Assembly (NCBI RefSeq): GCF_001421515.1
Contig: NZ_LMKM01000038.1
Span: 105,596-169,595, forward strand
Direction of reading: 5' to 3'
Source: Pedobacter sp. Leaf216
Lineage (GTDB): Bacteria > Bacteroidota > Bacteroidia > Sphingobacteriales > Sphingobacteriaceae
DNA length: 64,000 nucleotides
Position numbers and translations under genes: made by a program. How positions within the stretch are numbered: position 1 is the stretch's first letter; every line of letters begins with the position of its first letter. The notes beneath the pieces were generated by a model. The model was not told the DNA's origin. It searched no databases and was given only the letters and a program-made list of their open reading frames with translations. Below are positions 9,260 to 17,288 of this stretch, piece after piece.

Positions 9260-10471
9260 TTATTTTTTAAGCGTTAGCAAAAATGCTGTGCCTTCGCCCG
9301 GGGTTGAAGTTAGCGAAATGTTTCCCTGTAATGCAGTGATGAGATCTTTTACAGTAGAAAGCCCTATACCTGTTCCTTTTTTCTCATACCGGTCGGCAAG
9401 CTCGAGGGTAAAATTGTTATCAAATATTTTGTGGTGGTACTCCCGGGCAATACCGATTCCATTGTCTTCTACGATAAGCTGATAACAATCCTGATGTTCA
9501 CTGAGGATCACCTTTACCCAGCCATTTGCCTTATCGTTATAACGGACGGCATTACTGATCAGGTTTAAGAGTATTTGCTCCAGAGCAATGCTGGAATAGT
9601 GAATCTCCTCGAGTTGGGAATGAAACTCTATAGCAAAATTTTCCGGTGCGCTAAGTAATATATGTATTCTTTCGAAAAGTGCTTTAAGCCTGATTTTCTG
9701 TTTCTTTGCAATGAGCTGCGAGGGTGATCTGGAATAATCGAGCATTTCATCTACCAATGATAGCAGGGCATTTGCTGATGATATATTTACTTCGATTAAT
9801 TTAAGTGAACGCTGATCTTCATTTTTTTCCATCCCTCTTTTTAACAGCTGCGAGGTGAGCAGCATATTGGTTAAAGGATTTTTAATGTCGTGCGCTGCCA
9901 TCGATGCAAATTTTTGAATAAGCAAGTTGGAATTTGTTAATTCCTGGTTAGCTGCCTGAAGTTTGGTAATTGTCCGCTTAAGTTCGATTTTATCTACCAC
10001 CTGCCGGCCGAGTGATTTTAAGGCTGCAATCTGTTCAGCTGTTAATTTATGCTGTTTTTGGTCGAGTACGCAAATTGTACCCAGGGCATAACCTTCTTCA
10101 TTTATAAGTGGTACGCCTGCATAATATACCAGCTTTGTTGGCCCTGTAACCATTGGGTTTTCAGCAAAACGTTCATCAAGCCGGGCGTCTTCAACAATCA
10201 TAATCTCCTCTCCCGAGCCTATGGCATGGGTGCAGAAAGAAAGTTCGCGGAGGTTTTCAGTAAAATCTGTTCCAATGTGGGATTTAAACCATTGCCGCTT
10301 TTCATCAATAAAAGTGATCAGCGAAATCGGGATGCCGCATATGGCTGAGGCAATTGTTGCAATTTCATCAAATTCTTTTTCCTCACCGCTATCCATAAGG
10401 TGGTATCCTGCAAGGGATGCCAGTCTTTCTTTCTCATTTTTGGGATAGGGATATTGGAGCATTATCAACAA
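9260..10471 (-). CDS. GAF-domain sensor histidine kinase
   Basis: 403 residues. An N-terminal GAF domain (about 25-160, with SFCTHAI and YYAGVPL typical of this subfamily) is followed by a short coiled coil, the HisKA box (AAHDIKNPL, phospho-acceptor His194) and the ATPase domain: N-box NLISNAVRYND (Asn307 region), G1 DNGIG (336-340), G2 GTGIGLS (366-372). There is no membrane segment, so it is probably cytosolic. No response regulator is adjacent, so it is an orphan kinase. The start could also be the Met at residue 4. The ligand is unknown. Confidence 0.9.
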   Translation of the reverse strand: MLIMLQYPYPKNEKERLASLAGYHLMDSGEEKEFDEIATIASAICGIPISLITFIDEKRQWFKSHIGTDFTENLRELSFCTHAIGSGEEIMIVEDARLDERFAENPMVTGPTKLVYYAGVPLINEEGYALGTICVLDQKQHKLTAEQIAALKSLGRQVVDKIELKRTITKLQAANQELTNSNLLIQKFASMAAHDIKNPLTNMLLTSQLLKRGMEKNEDQRSLKLIEVNISSANALLSLVDEMLDYSRSPSQLIAKKQKIRLKALFERIHILLSAPENFAIEFHSQLEEIHYSSIALEQILLNLISNAVRYNDKANGWVKVILSEHQDCYQLIVEDNGIGIAREYHHKIFDNNFTLELADRYEKKGTGIGLSTVKDLITALQGNISLTSTPGEGTAFLLTLKK

Positions 10472-10656
10472 AGGTAATATTTTATTGCAAAAAAAAATCA
10501 GTATCCCCCTACAGGTTTTAAGAAATTTGTATTAGGAGTGATACAAGGGAAGGTTCTATGTTATAGTAAAAAAAAATGAGCGCGAATAAGGGGATGTTCA
10601 AAACAGATCAACACTGTGATATGTTGAAGAGAGAAGATTATTATTAATTTTTAAGT

Positions 10657-11043
10657 ATGAGAGAAGAAAATATAAAAACAGTTGCCAGACTTTTATTGGG
10701 TGCAGGTTTAATAACCGCCGGAATTGGGCATTTAACTTTTGCGCGTAAAGCTTTTCAGGCACAGGTACCGGATTGGGTTCCGTTAAAAAAAGATGATACC
10801 GTTGTTTATTCTGGTTTGGTAGAAATTGCATTGGGTACCGCACTTGTACTGGCACCGAAAAAACATGAACAAACCATCGGAAAAATTGCTGCAGGATTAT
10901 TTGTTGGGGTATTTCCTGGTAATGTTTCACAATTTACCCATAAAAGAAGTGCTTTCGGGCTCAATACTAATAAAAAAAGGCTTATGCGCTTATTTTTTCA
11001 ACCCGTTTTGGTGTATTGGGCATTAAAGTCGACAAACAATTAA
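10657..11043 (+). CDS. DoxX-like small membrane protein
   Basis: 128 residues with about four short hydrophobic stretches (about 8-28, 48-66, 78-95, 110-125). The pattern LLLGAGLITAGIGHLTFARKAFQAQVP and the repeated small-residue helices resemble DoxX/SURF4-type proteins of Bacteroidota. It is a stand-alone gene between divergent and convergent neighbours. Family function is poorly defined (redox or membrane related), and the assignment is tentative. Confidence 0.7.
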   Translation: MREENIKTVARLLLGAGLITAGIGHLTFARKAFQAQVPDWVPLKKDDTVVYSGLVEIALGTALVLAPKKHEQTIGKIAAGLFVGVFPGNVSQFTHKRSAFGLNTNKKRLMRLFFQPVLVYWALKSTNN

Positions 11044-11201
11044 ATCTTTCTTTAATTGCTTAACTATACTATAACTACGCTTTATCTACGCTTGGGCTAT
11101 GCTTCAAGTATACTAAATCAATACTTTTGATTAGGGTTAATATGGACAATGATAAAGCAAATGATAACCAGTTAGTATGATGGTATACGTTGGCTGATAG
11201 A

Positions 11202-12230
11202 TTATAATCCAGAAAAATTTAACAATTTATCATTTTTTACTGCTGTAAGCTGCTCTATTTTTTTTACTACATCGATCAAGCGGCTACTGTACCCAAACTC
11301 ATTGTCGTACCAGCCAACTACTTTAACCAGATCGCCAACAATTGAAGTTAACAAAGAATCGAAGATACATGAATGTGGATTATCAATGATATCTACAGAA
11401 ACGATAGGATCTTCTGTGTACTCGATGAGATTTTTCAATTCGTTTTCTGCCGCATATTTAAAGGCGGCGTTAATTTCTTCGATGGTGGTTTTTTTCTTTA
11501 GCAAACAGGTAAAATCTGTTAATGATCCGTTCAATACCGGAACTCTGATACCTGCTCCACCTAAGCGCCCATCTAATTCGGGGAAAATATGTGTAATGGC
11601 CTTTGCTGCTCCTGTTGTGGTTGGAATAATGGATGAAGAGGCTGCCCTTGCCCTACGCAGGTCTTTATGGTTGGCATCGTGCAGGCTCTGATCGCCCGTC
11701 ATCGAGTGGATTGTTGTGATATATCCTTCTTCCACTCCCCAATTATCGTTCAGGATTTTGATCATTGGTGCAATGTTGTTGGTGGTGCAACTGGCATTTG
11801 ATAGTATCTGGCTTTTCAGATCAATCTGATCATCGTTAACGCCCAGTACCACCATAGGTATATCATCAGCTGCAGGGGCAGATATGAGGACTTGTTTTGC
11901 ACCGGCGGTAATGTGTTTTTGTGCTGCTTCGCTGGTGAGGTTTTTGCCCGTACAATCAATTACCACATCAACCCTTAAGGCCGACCACGGCAATTCATCA
12001 GCTGCTTTGATTGAAAATACGGGGATGGAGAGTTCATCAATAACAAGCGAATCGGGTTTGGCAGAAACTTTTCCGGCAAAAACGCCATGCACCGTATCGT
12101 ATTTAAATAAATGAGCCATCGTTTTTGCATCTGCCAGATCGTTAACCGCTACAACTTCGAATCCCTCAGCCAATGCCAAGCGTAAAAATGTTCTTCCTAT
12201 TCTACCAAAACCATTTATTGCCAGCCTCAT
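11202..12230 (-). CDS. gap: Glyceraldehyde-3-phosphate dehydrogenase, type I
   Basis: 342 residues. The Rossmann motif NGFGRIGR (6-13), the acidic VNDLAD after strand 2 (Asp31, favouring NAD), the catalytic Cys148 in SNASCTTNN, the HSMTGDQ loop and the C-terminal WYDNEFGYSSR helix are all present. It oxidises glyceraldehyde-3-phosphate to 1,3-bisphosphoglycerate, the substrate of the PGK encoded about 7 kb away. It has its own promoter-like box at 12250-12257. Bacteroidota often carry more than one gap gene, so this need not be the only copy. Confidence 0.96.
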   Translation of the reverse strand: MRLAINGFGRIGRTFLRLALAEGFEVVAVNDLADAKTMAHLFKYDTVHGVFAGKVSAKPDSLVIDELSIPVFSIKAADELPWSALRVDVVIDCTGKNLTSEAAQKHITAGAKQVLISAPAADDIPMVVLGVNDDQIDLKSQILSNASCTTNNIAPMIKILNDNWGVEEGYITTIHSMTGDQSLHDANHKDLRRARAASSSIIPTTTGAAKAITHIFPELDGRLGGAGIRVPVLNGSLTDFTCLLKKKTTIEEINAAFKYAAENELKNLIEYTEDPIVSVDIIDNPHSCIFDSLLTSIVGDLVKVVGWYDNEFGYSSRLIDVVKKIEQLTAVKNDKLLNFSGL

Positions 12231-12249
12231 TACATATAAAATTTGAGCG

Positions 12250-12257
12250 CAAAATTA
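12250..12257 (-). promoter_or_regulatory. -7 box of the gap promoter
   Basis: TAATTTTG on the minus strand fits TAnnTTTG, 20 bases upstream of the gap ATG. No clear -33 TTG is seen. The leader would be about a dozen bases. Confidence 0.4.
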
Positions 12258-12368
12258 GTATTTATTTATGAAAGGGAAGAGATGAATCTATAAGATGGAA
12301 ATGGGATGATTAAAATGAAAAAACCAGCATGATTTGCCAAACCAAAGGCTTATTTTGAAATGGGAAGT

Positions 12369-13448
12369 TTATCCTTTTTTCTTTTTTAGCAAAGATAGGG
12401 TTACTAAACTGTTAAAGAGGATGCAAATGCCGATAATCATCAGGATGAGCACAAAATTACCAAGTTTTTGCAATGTAAGTGTTGCCGCAACAATAAGGAT
12501 GTTGAAACCGAACGTGGCGAGCACAATCCAGTTGGGTTTTATACCCAGATTTTCCAAACGGTGATGGATGTGGTTACGGTCGCCTTTAAACGGAGATCTG
12601 CCTCTGAGGATTCTGATGGTAAATACCCTTAATGAATCGAAGATGGGTACAATGAGTAGGGCTACTGCTATTGCGGGGGCTGAGTAGAAAGCTGGATCAT
12701 TATTGCCTGTAAATTTATTAAGCTCGATAAACTTAATGGCCAATGCGGCAGAAATGAGGCCGATAATTAACGCTCCGGTATCGCCCATAAATATTTTAGC
12801 GGGAAACCAGTTGTATTTTAAAAATCCGCCAATTGCGCCTGCAAGTGCGAAACCGATAAATGCATAGGGTATCTGTCCCATCAGCAGGAATAAAATACCG
12901 AAAGCAAAGCTGGAAAAAATCCCTATTCCAGCCGCCAGACCATCTATGCCATCGATCAGGTTAAATGCATTATTAATGAAAATGATGAGCGCGATTGAAA
13001 ACAGTCCGCCCCAAAGCGGCATCATATCCCAAATACCCAATACACCATATAGGCTGGTTAGCCTGAAAGCCCCAAAAACGACCAGTATAAAAGCGACTAC
13101 AATCTGTAAAATAAATTTGGTGCTGGTATTGGTGCCATATACATCGTCTTTTAAGCCAAGCGCTGAAAGTATAATGCATGATGCAATAAGAAAATTGGCT
13201 TCTTTAAAATTAATAACAGCTGAAAAAAGTAAAATGCTTACGGTAAAGCTTCCTACAATGGCCAGTCCGCCCAAACGGGAAATGTTGCGTTTGTGGGTTT
13301 TACGGTAAAGATCGTTTTTATCAAAAAGGCGGTATTTAAGCGAGGTATAGATAATGCTTGGAACACTTATAACCACAATGGAAAAAGCCAATATAAAAAT
13401 GGCAATACAGAAATAGCCGGAATAAGTATTCAGTATCGGTTCAAACAA
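12369..13448 (-). CDS. WecA/MraY-type undecaprenyl-phosphate sugar-1-phosphate transferase
   Basis: 359 residues, about ten membrane helices, TTG start. The family motifs are clear: cytoplasmic KDDVYG (DD pair), NAFNLIDGIDGLAAG (catalytic Asp and Asn), MGDTGALIIG and the HIHHRL loop that separates WecA-like enzymes from MraY. These enzymes move a HexNAc-1-phosphate from UDP-sugar to undecaprenyl phosphate, the first step of many O-antigen and exopolysaccharide pathways. No WbaP/PglC-type initiator was seen in the large cluster starting at 17289, so this is the best candidate priming enzyme (inference). The sugar is unknown. Confidence 0.92.
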   Translation of the reverse strand: MFEPILNTYSGYFCIAIFILAFSIVVISVPSIIYTSLKYRLFDKNDLYRKTHKRNISRLGGLAIVGSFTVSILLFSAVINFKEANFLIASCIILSALGLKDDVYGTNTSTKFILQIVVAFILVVFGAFRLTSLYGVLGIWDMMPLWGGLFSIALIIFINNAFNLIDGIDGLAAGIGIFSSFAFGILFLLMGQIPYAFIGFALAGAIGGFLKYNWFPAKIFMGDTGALIIGLISAALAIKFIELNKFTGNNDPAFYSAPAIAVALLIVPIFDSLRVFTIRILRGRSPFKGDRNHIHHRLENLGIKPNWIVLATFGFNILIVAATLTLQKLGNFVLILMIIGICILFNSLVTLSLLKKKKG

Positions 13449-13589
13449 AATATCGGGGACTTGCCAGCAAATATAACTATTGTAATGATAACAAAATAGG
13501 CCTAAAAATTCTTTACCATGATATAAATCAAATGGGGTACTTTTCTAAAATATTGAAATCAGGCGACAGGTGCAAAAGATGATTTTGTA

Positions 13590-14330
13590 CTAAAGCTGAC
13601 TCAGCTTACTGAACTTTTTTTTAAGCACAACTAATAATGGATTGGGTACTTTATTTCTTTTTAAGGCTTTATAATCATCGATAAATGCAGCTATCCTGTT
13701 TTGTATTGATCGATTGCTGAGTCCGCCGGTACGCATGGAAACCATTAAAAGCGGCAAATGTAGTGCTTTGATTTTATGTTGGTAAAAGTAGCGCAAAATG
13801 AGGTCGTAATCTGCTGTTGTACGAAGATCTAAGGCGTAATTACCATAATTTTTAAACAACTCTTTTTTTAAGTACAAGGTGGGGTGTGCGGGCATCCAGC
13901 CTTCTTTTATATGCTGTTGACTGGCTTGTTTCGATCTCCACTTTCTAATGATCTGATTGGTATGCGGATGAACATAGTTAAGGTCTCCATATATTCCATC
14001 AATCCCCGGATTTTCGATAAAAGCTTTGGCAACTGCGCTCAAGATTTCAGAGCTGGCCAATTTATCATCTGCATTTAAGATTCCAACGACATCTCCTGTT
14101 GCTTGTTCAATACCTTTATTAATGGCATCGTATAATCCTTTATCTTTCTCTGAAACAAAATAATTTATGTGTTTGCTGTTTTCTTGAATAATGTTTATCG
14201 TACTATCTGTAGATGCTCCATCTATCACCAAATATTCCAGATCGGGATAAGTTTGTGCTTTTACTGAATCAAAACAATCCTGCAAGAATGTTTCGCCATT
14301 ATATACAACCGTGATGAGTGAAATTTTCAT
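13590..14330 (-). CDS. Family 2 glycosyltransferase (WcaA-like)
   Basis: About 247 residues from the ATG at 14330. A GT-A fold of family 2: ISLITVVYNG start, EYLVIDGASTDST, and the NADD metal/nucleotide motif (GILNADDK). Later TTADYDLILRY is typical of WcaA/Bacteroidota exopolysaccharide transferases. It lies between the WecA-like gene and the small secreted proteins on the same strand. It may add the second sugar to the lipid carrier (inference). Confidence 0.9.
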   Translation of the reverse strand: MKISLITVVYNGETFLQDCFDSVKAQTYPDLEYLVIDGASTDSTINIIQENSKHINYFVSEKDKGLYDAINKGIEQATGDVVGILNADDKLASSEILSAVAKAFIENPGIDGIYGDLNYVHPHTNQIIRKWRSKQASQQHIKEGWMPAHPTLYLKKELFKNYGNYALDLRTTADYDLILRYFYQHKIKALHLPLLMVSMRTGGLSNRSIQNRIAAFIDDYKALKRNKVPNPLLVVLKKKFSKLSQL

Positions 14331-14424
14331 ATTTACCAAAGGGACAATCTGACTTTATTGTGTAAAGCAAACCTGGGTAAATATAGCAATACAATTAGTA
14401 GGTGTAAAGTAAATTGGAAGGGTG

Positions 14425-14850
14425 CTAAAATTTATTTCTTCTCCTTATGATGAATATGCCAAAAATACCTGCGGCAGTGGCGAGTGGCCATGAGTAATCG
14501 TCGAGGTTGCAATTTACAAAGGTATAATCGACAAGGGTACCAGTTGGACAAGCTACACAAATCGCGATCTGGAGCCCCCCAAGGTTTGCACCCAAAGTTG
14601 GATTCCCATAAATACAAGAACCACCGCTACTATTAATATTTACCCAACCTGGGCAAGTGCCATACGCAGTTGAATATGGAGAAGTAATATAAAAAGTTTT
14701 TGTACCTAAAGAAAGGGGAATTAAATTAACAGTACTATAACCTGCAAAATTTGGGTAAACAGTATTTCCTACCAGACAGCCCTCTGCAGCAAAAGATGGC
14801 TTTGCGAAACAAATAAAGATGATAAGAAAGATTATCTGCAAGCATTTCAT
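14425..14850 (-). CDS. Small secreted protein with exosortase-type (PID/LDD) C-terminal tail, A
   Basis: 141 residues. A signal peptide (1-21, ending FAA) is followed by a short mature region with several Cys, starting EGCLVGNTVYPN. The C-terminus has CNLDD, then about 18 hydrophobic residues, then RRRNKF. This motif-helix-basic order is the layout of exosortase sorting signals, and it resembles the PID-CTERM tails known in Bacteroidota. It would be cut near the LDD and released or anchored by the exosortase encoded at 53013 (inference). It belongs with three relatives just upstream. The mature part resembles nothing I recognise. Confidence 0.8.
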   Translation of the reverse strand: MKCLQIIFLIIFICFAKPSFAAEGCLVGNTVYPNFAGYSTVNLIPLSLGTKTFYITSPYSTAYGTCPGWVNINSSGGSCIYGNPTLGANLGGLQIAICVACPTGTLVDYTFVNCNLDDYSWPLATAAGIFGIFIIRRRNKF

Positions 14851-14874
14851 GGTCGAATCCGGGGTGGTTCAACA

Positions 14875-14882
14875 CAAACTTA
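14875..14882 (-). promoter_or_regulatory. -7 box for small secreted protein A
   Basis: TAAGTTTG on the minus strand (TAnnTTTG) lies 24 bases upstream of the ATG at 14850. This suggests the gene has its own promoter. The -33 element is not clear. Confidence 0.4.
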
Positions 14883-15013
14883 CGCATACTGGATACCCTA
14901 TTTATTGTTCGTTTTGTTCAAAAAAAGAAGTAAATGTATAATGCGATACCCAGTAACTATCTATAAAATCGTACACTTGCCAAAACTATAAGGAATATTT
15001 TTTAATTATGATG

Positions 15014-15583
15014 TTAATAAAGACTGCTTGCTCTTTTTCGAATAAACAAAAAACTACAGGCTCCTATTGGAAATAATAACAATGAAAGATAATCATCAAT
15101 AGGTAGATTATTAAGCTGCGCTGAACATGGATAATTTGGATCCGCATCAGCATAATATGCGGGATCGTTGTACCTATAATCAATCTCAGTTCCTTCATTA
15201 CCATTGCCGCTCGTAAAGTTTGCGGTATAAGAAGATGAAGTTGCGCACCTTGTATTGGAGGTTCCTGTAATTTCATTTGCTGCGTTATAGGAGACGTTGG
15301 AGTTTGTAGCAGATACATACCTGGTGCCTGCCGGATACACATTTATATAGCCGCATCTATAGCCGCTGTATCCGTTACCTGTAATTATGGGTACTAATGG
15401 ACTAGATCTGTAAAGCCGAACACTTTGGGTAATGTCTCCATTGTAAGTGGCCGTGCCTAAAAATTGTGTTGCTACATTACTACCTAAATTACAGCCACGT
15501 CCGGTAACTTGACTAAATGATGGTGATATAAACGAGAAAAATAAAACTGCTGACGAGACAGTTAAAGAGAGATATTTCGACAT
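15014..15583 (-). CDS. Small secreted protein with exosortase-type PID tail, B
   Basis: 189 residues, the longest of the four. The signal peptide ends near FSQ (residue 25), and the mature part begins GRGCNLGSNVATQ, matching the G-x-C pattern of its relatives. The middle is rich in Asn, Ser, Thr, Gly and Tyr, so it could be glycosylated or part of a matrix. The tail LPIDDY, a hydrophobic run and RKRASSLY is the clearest PID-type sorting signal of the set. It is the best reference for assigning the group. No enzymatic motif is visible. Confidence 0.83.
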   Translation of the reverse strand: MSKYLSLTVSSAVLFFSFISPSFSQVTGRGCNLGSNVATQFLGTATYNGDITQSVRLYRSSPLVPIITGNGYSGYRCGYINVYPAGTRYVSATNSNVSYNAANEITGTSNTRCATSSSYTANFTSGNGNEGTEIDYRYNDPAYYADADPNYPCSAQLNNLPIDDYLSLLLFPIGACSFLFIRKRASSLY

Positions 15584-15971
15584 TATTGTTTGGTACTAAT
15601 GGGTGCACATACGTAACTCCCATGAATGGAGATGTTATGCGGCAATCTTTTTGTTTATGATAATAGACAACTAAATCCTGAAGCAGCGACAGTATAAAAC
15701 CGAACACACACCCCAAATAATCGTAAGATTAATATTACAAAACTAAGCAAAAAAGAAAAAAATAATAAATGAACGAAATGAATATGAGGCAGATATGACA
15801 TATCTACCAAATCATAAAAATTATAAAAAAATACGCTGAAATGCAATAAAACCCAGAAAAGCGGGTAAAGGCAATGAACATTGGCGAGCAAAACGCTTGA
15901 CAATTGTCATCGAGAAAATCGAATTGATAATTTTAATATTTAAGTATTGGCGCTATTATTGGAAACAATAT
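15584..15971. other. Intergenic region between small proteins B and C
   Basis: 388 bases, AT-rich. A weak -7-like TACGTATG (minus, 15608-15615) lies 24 bases before gene B. A hydrophobic open frame at 15655-15903 has no typical start context or motif and was not called. Nothing else supportable is present. Confidence 0.5.
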
Positions 15972-16394
15972 TTAGTTACTGCTTAATTTTTCTTTATAGA
16001 TAATAGATAAAGCAACAGCCCCACTAGTAAGTAAAAGCAATAAAATATTTTCGTCTAGGGAACAGTATATCATTGTGAAAGTTCCTCTAATGCCCACCTG
16101 TGCACCATTGCAACTTGTAAAAACACAGTTATTACCAGAGGCATCACAAGTTTGCGTAATGCTAACAGTGCAAACTGTGCAAGTAGCAGGGCCAGAAGTT
16201 GGAGTCCAATAACAGTAACTCGGACTAAGGGAGACAGCGCCTGATACTGGCAGAAAATACGGCGGATATGGTTCTCTTGTATAAACCTTATTGGTGGAAG
16301 GTAAGTAGCAACCAGTATATGTGCCTTGAGCTTTAGTGATACTACTTAAAAACACGCAAAATAATATACATAATAAGCAATTAACTGTTTTCAT
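15972..16394 (-). CDS. Small secreted Cys-rich protein with exosortase-type tail, C
   Basis: About 140 residues from the ATG at 16394 (frame open to 16406). The signal peptide ends ITKA/QG near residue 22. The mature part, about 90 residues, begins GTYTGCYLPSTNKVYT and holds many Cys in the stretch TCTVCTVSITQTCDASGNNC, suggesting disulfides. The tail reads CSLDE, a Leu/Val-rich helix and YKEKLSSN. It shares the GC...VY start and C-x-L-D-[DE] end with its relatives, but the middle is unlike them. It has a good promoter of its own at 16426-16456. Function is unknown. Confidence 0.8.
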   Translation of the reverse strand: MKTVNCLLCILFCVFLSSITKAQGTYTGCYLPSTNKVYTREPYPPYFLPVSGAVSLSPSYCYWTPTSGPATCTVCTVSITQTCDASGNNCVFTSCNGAQVGIRGTFTMIYCSLDENILLLLLTSGAVALSIIYKEKLSSN

Positions 16395-16425
16395 AAGCGG
16401 GACCAAGGGATAAACTATTGTCGCA

Positions 16426-16456
16426 CAAAGTTAGCACACACTTGTAAGAATACCAA
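16426..16456 (-). promoter_or_regulatory. Promoter of small secreted protein C
   Basis: A perfect -7 box TAACTTTG (16426-16433, minus) with a TTG -33 element at 16454-16456, spaced 20 bases. This is the best Bacteroidota promoter match in the window. Transcription would start near 16419, about 25 bases before the ATG. Confidence 0.6.
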
Positions 16457-16637
16457 TAAATATGGTAAATCATACAAAAAATTTGATTTATGTACTTAAC
16501 TATGAGTATAGTACAAACCTGATTAAATGTTTATTAAACAAATAATATTCAGAAAGTAAAGACATCGTTATTAACAGGAGTTGCCGACAAAGATATTTTT
16601 AAGCTAAAATTCAATGTATCTCATATAGTCTATCTAT

Positions 16638-16976
16638 TTAGAGATGCTTGCGATTTCGCAGATTTAAAAATACTATAGTTCCCAAAATAATGTATAAGGG
16701 ATTAACCAAGTCATCTAAAGGACATTCTGTAATAAACAGTTTTTCAGTGTACTCAAAGCCAAAGCAGCCGAATGGCGTTGGCACGCCAAAGCAGTTTTTT
16801 CTGCTGGTGCCAGTGTCTTTATATTTGCATTTAATATCTGTTTGACAACTGTTGGGCACCAGGTTTCCAAAAACATCATACAAGCAGTTTCCATCCGAAC
16901 TTGCTGCCCATTGAGCAGAAGCAAACGATGAAAAAATAAGGAGAAAGAAAACAATGGCACAGAGCTGCTTTTTCAT
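16638..16976 (-). CDS. Small secreted Cys-containing protein with exosortase-type tail, D
   Basis: 112 residues from the ATG at 16976, chosen because MKKQLCAIVFFLLIFSSFASAQ is then a standard signal peptide; the frame runs on to 17075 without a sensible N-terminus. The mature part is only about 70 residues, starting WAASSDGNCLYDVFGNLVPN, with Cys pairs around DIKCKYKD and KNCFGVPTPFGCFG. The tail is CPLDD, a hydrophobic run and RNRKHL. It is divergent from the wza-like gene across a 312-base region. The tail call rests on agreement with the three relatives. Confidence 0.77.
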   Translation of the reverse strand: MKKQLCAIVFFLLIFSSFASAQWAASSDGNCLYDVFGNLVPNSCQTDIKCKYKDTGTSRKNCFGVPTPFGCFGFEYTEKLFITECPLDDLVNPLYIILGTIVFLNLRNRKHL

Positions 16977-17288
16977 TAGATAGTAATAAAAACTAATACT
17001 CTGCGAATACCGTATTATAAATACGACAAAACAATTAATCTTGATAATTCGCAAGCGCATTATTTTTTTTAACAATACAAATCATACACCTGTTATCGAT
17101 TTGATTATCAGATACATCTTAAGAAAAATACAGCAGCATTAATATTCTATTCATAATCAATGTATTATAGCGGGACAGGTCTCTTATGGTAATAAGATAA
17201 CAGATTATGCTTTTTTTTTAGCCAATAGAAAACGTATTTTTGTAGCAGATATGTGGAAGTTTAATCGCATAAACGTATCTTTAAAATT
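16977..17288. other. Divergent regulatory region before the exopolysaccharide operon
   Basis: 312 bases with no gene. It separates the minus-strand small proteins from the plus-strand operon. It holds a perfect inverted repeat CGTATT-ATA-AATACG (17011-17025), a weak -7-like TAGTTTTT for gene D, and the -7 box at 17235 for the wza-like gene. Confidence 0.5.
17235..17242 (+). promoter_or_regulatory. -7 box of the exopolysaccharide operon promoter
   Basis: TATTTTTG fits TAnnTTTG, preceded by a T-tract (17211-17219) in place of a clear -33 TTG. The transcript would begin near 17250, about 40 bases before the ATG at 17289. It is the likely main promoter of the operon. Confidence 0.45.

Noticed and set aside
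14432..14617. Second frame in the gene of small protein A
   Set aside because: It is a shifted reading of a gene with signal peptide and sorting tail; no motif of its own.
15655..15903. 82-codon hydrophobic minus-strand frame upstream of small protein B
   Set aside because: No conserved motif, no clear start context, rich in Phe/Leu from AT-rich DNA, and no sorting tail. Likely chance.
14425..16976. LPXTG/sortase A, classical PEP-CTERM or type IX (T9SS) C-terminal signals in the small proteins
   Set aside because: Tails have LDD/PIDD motif, helix and basic end, not LPXTG or PEP, and they lack the beta-sandwich CTD of T9SS cargo.
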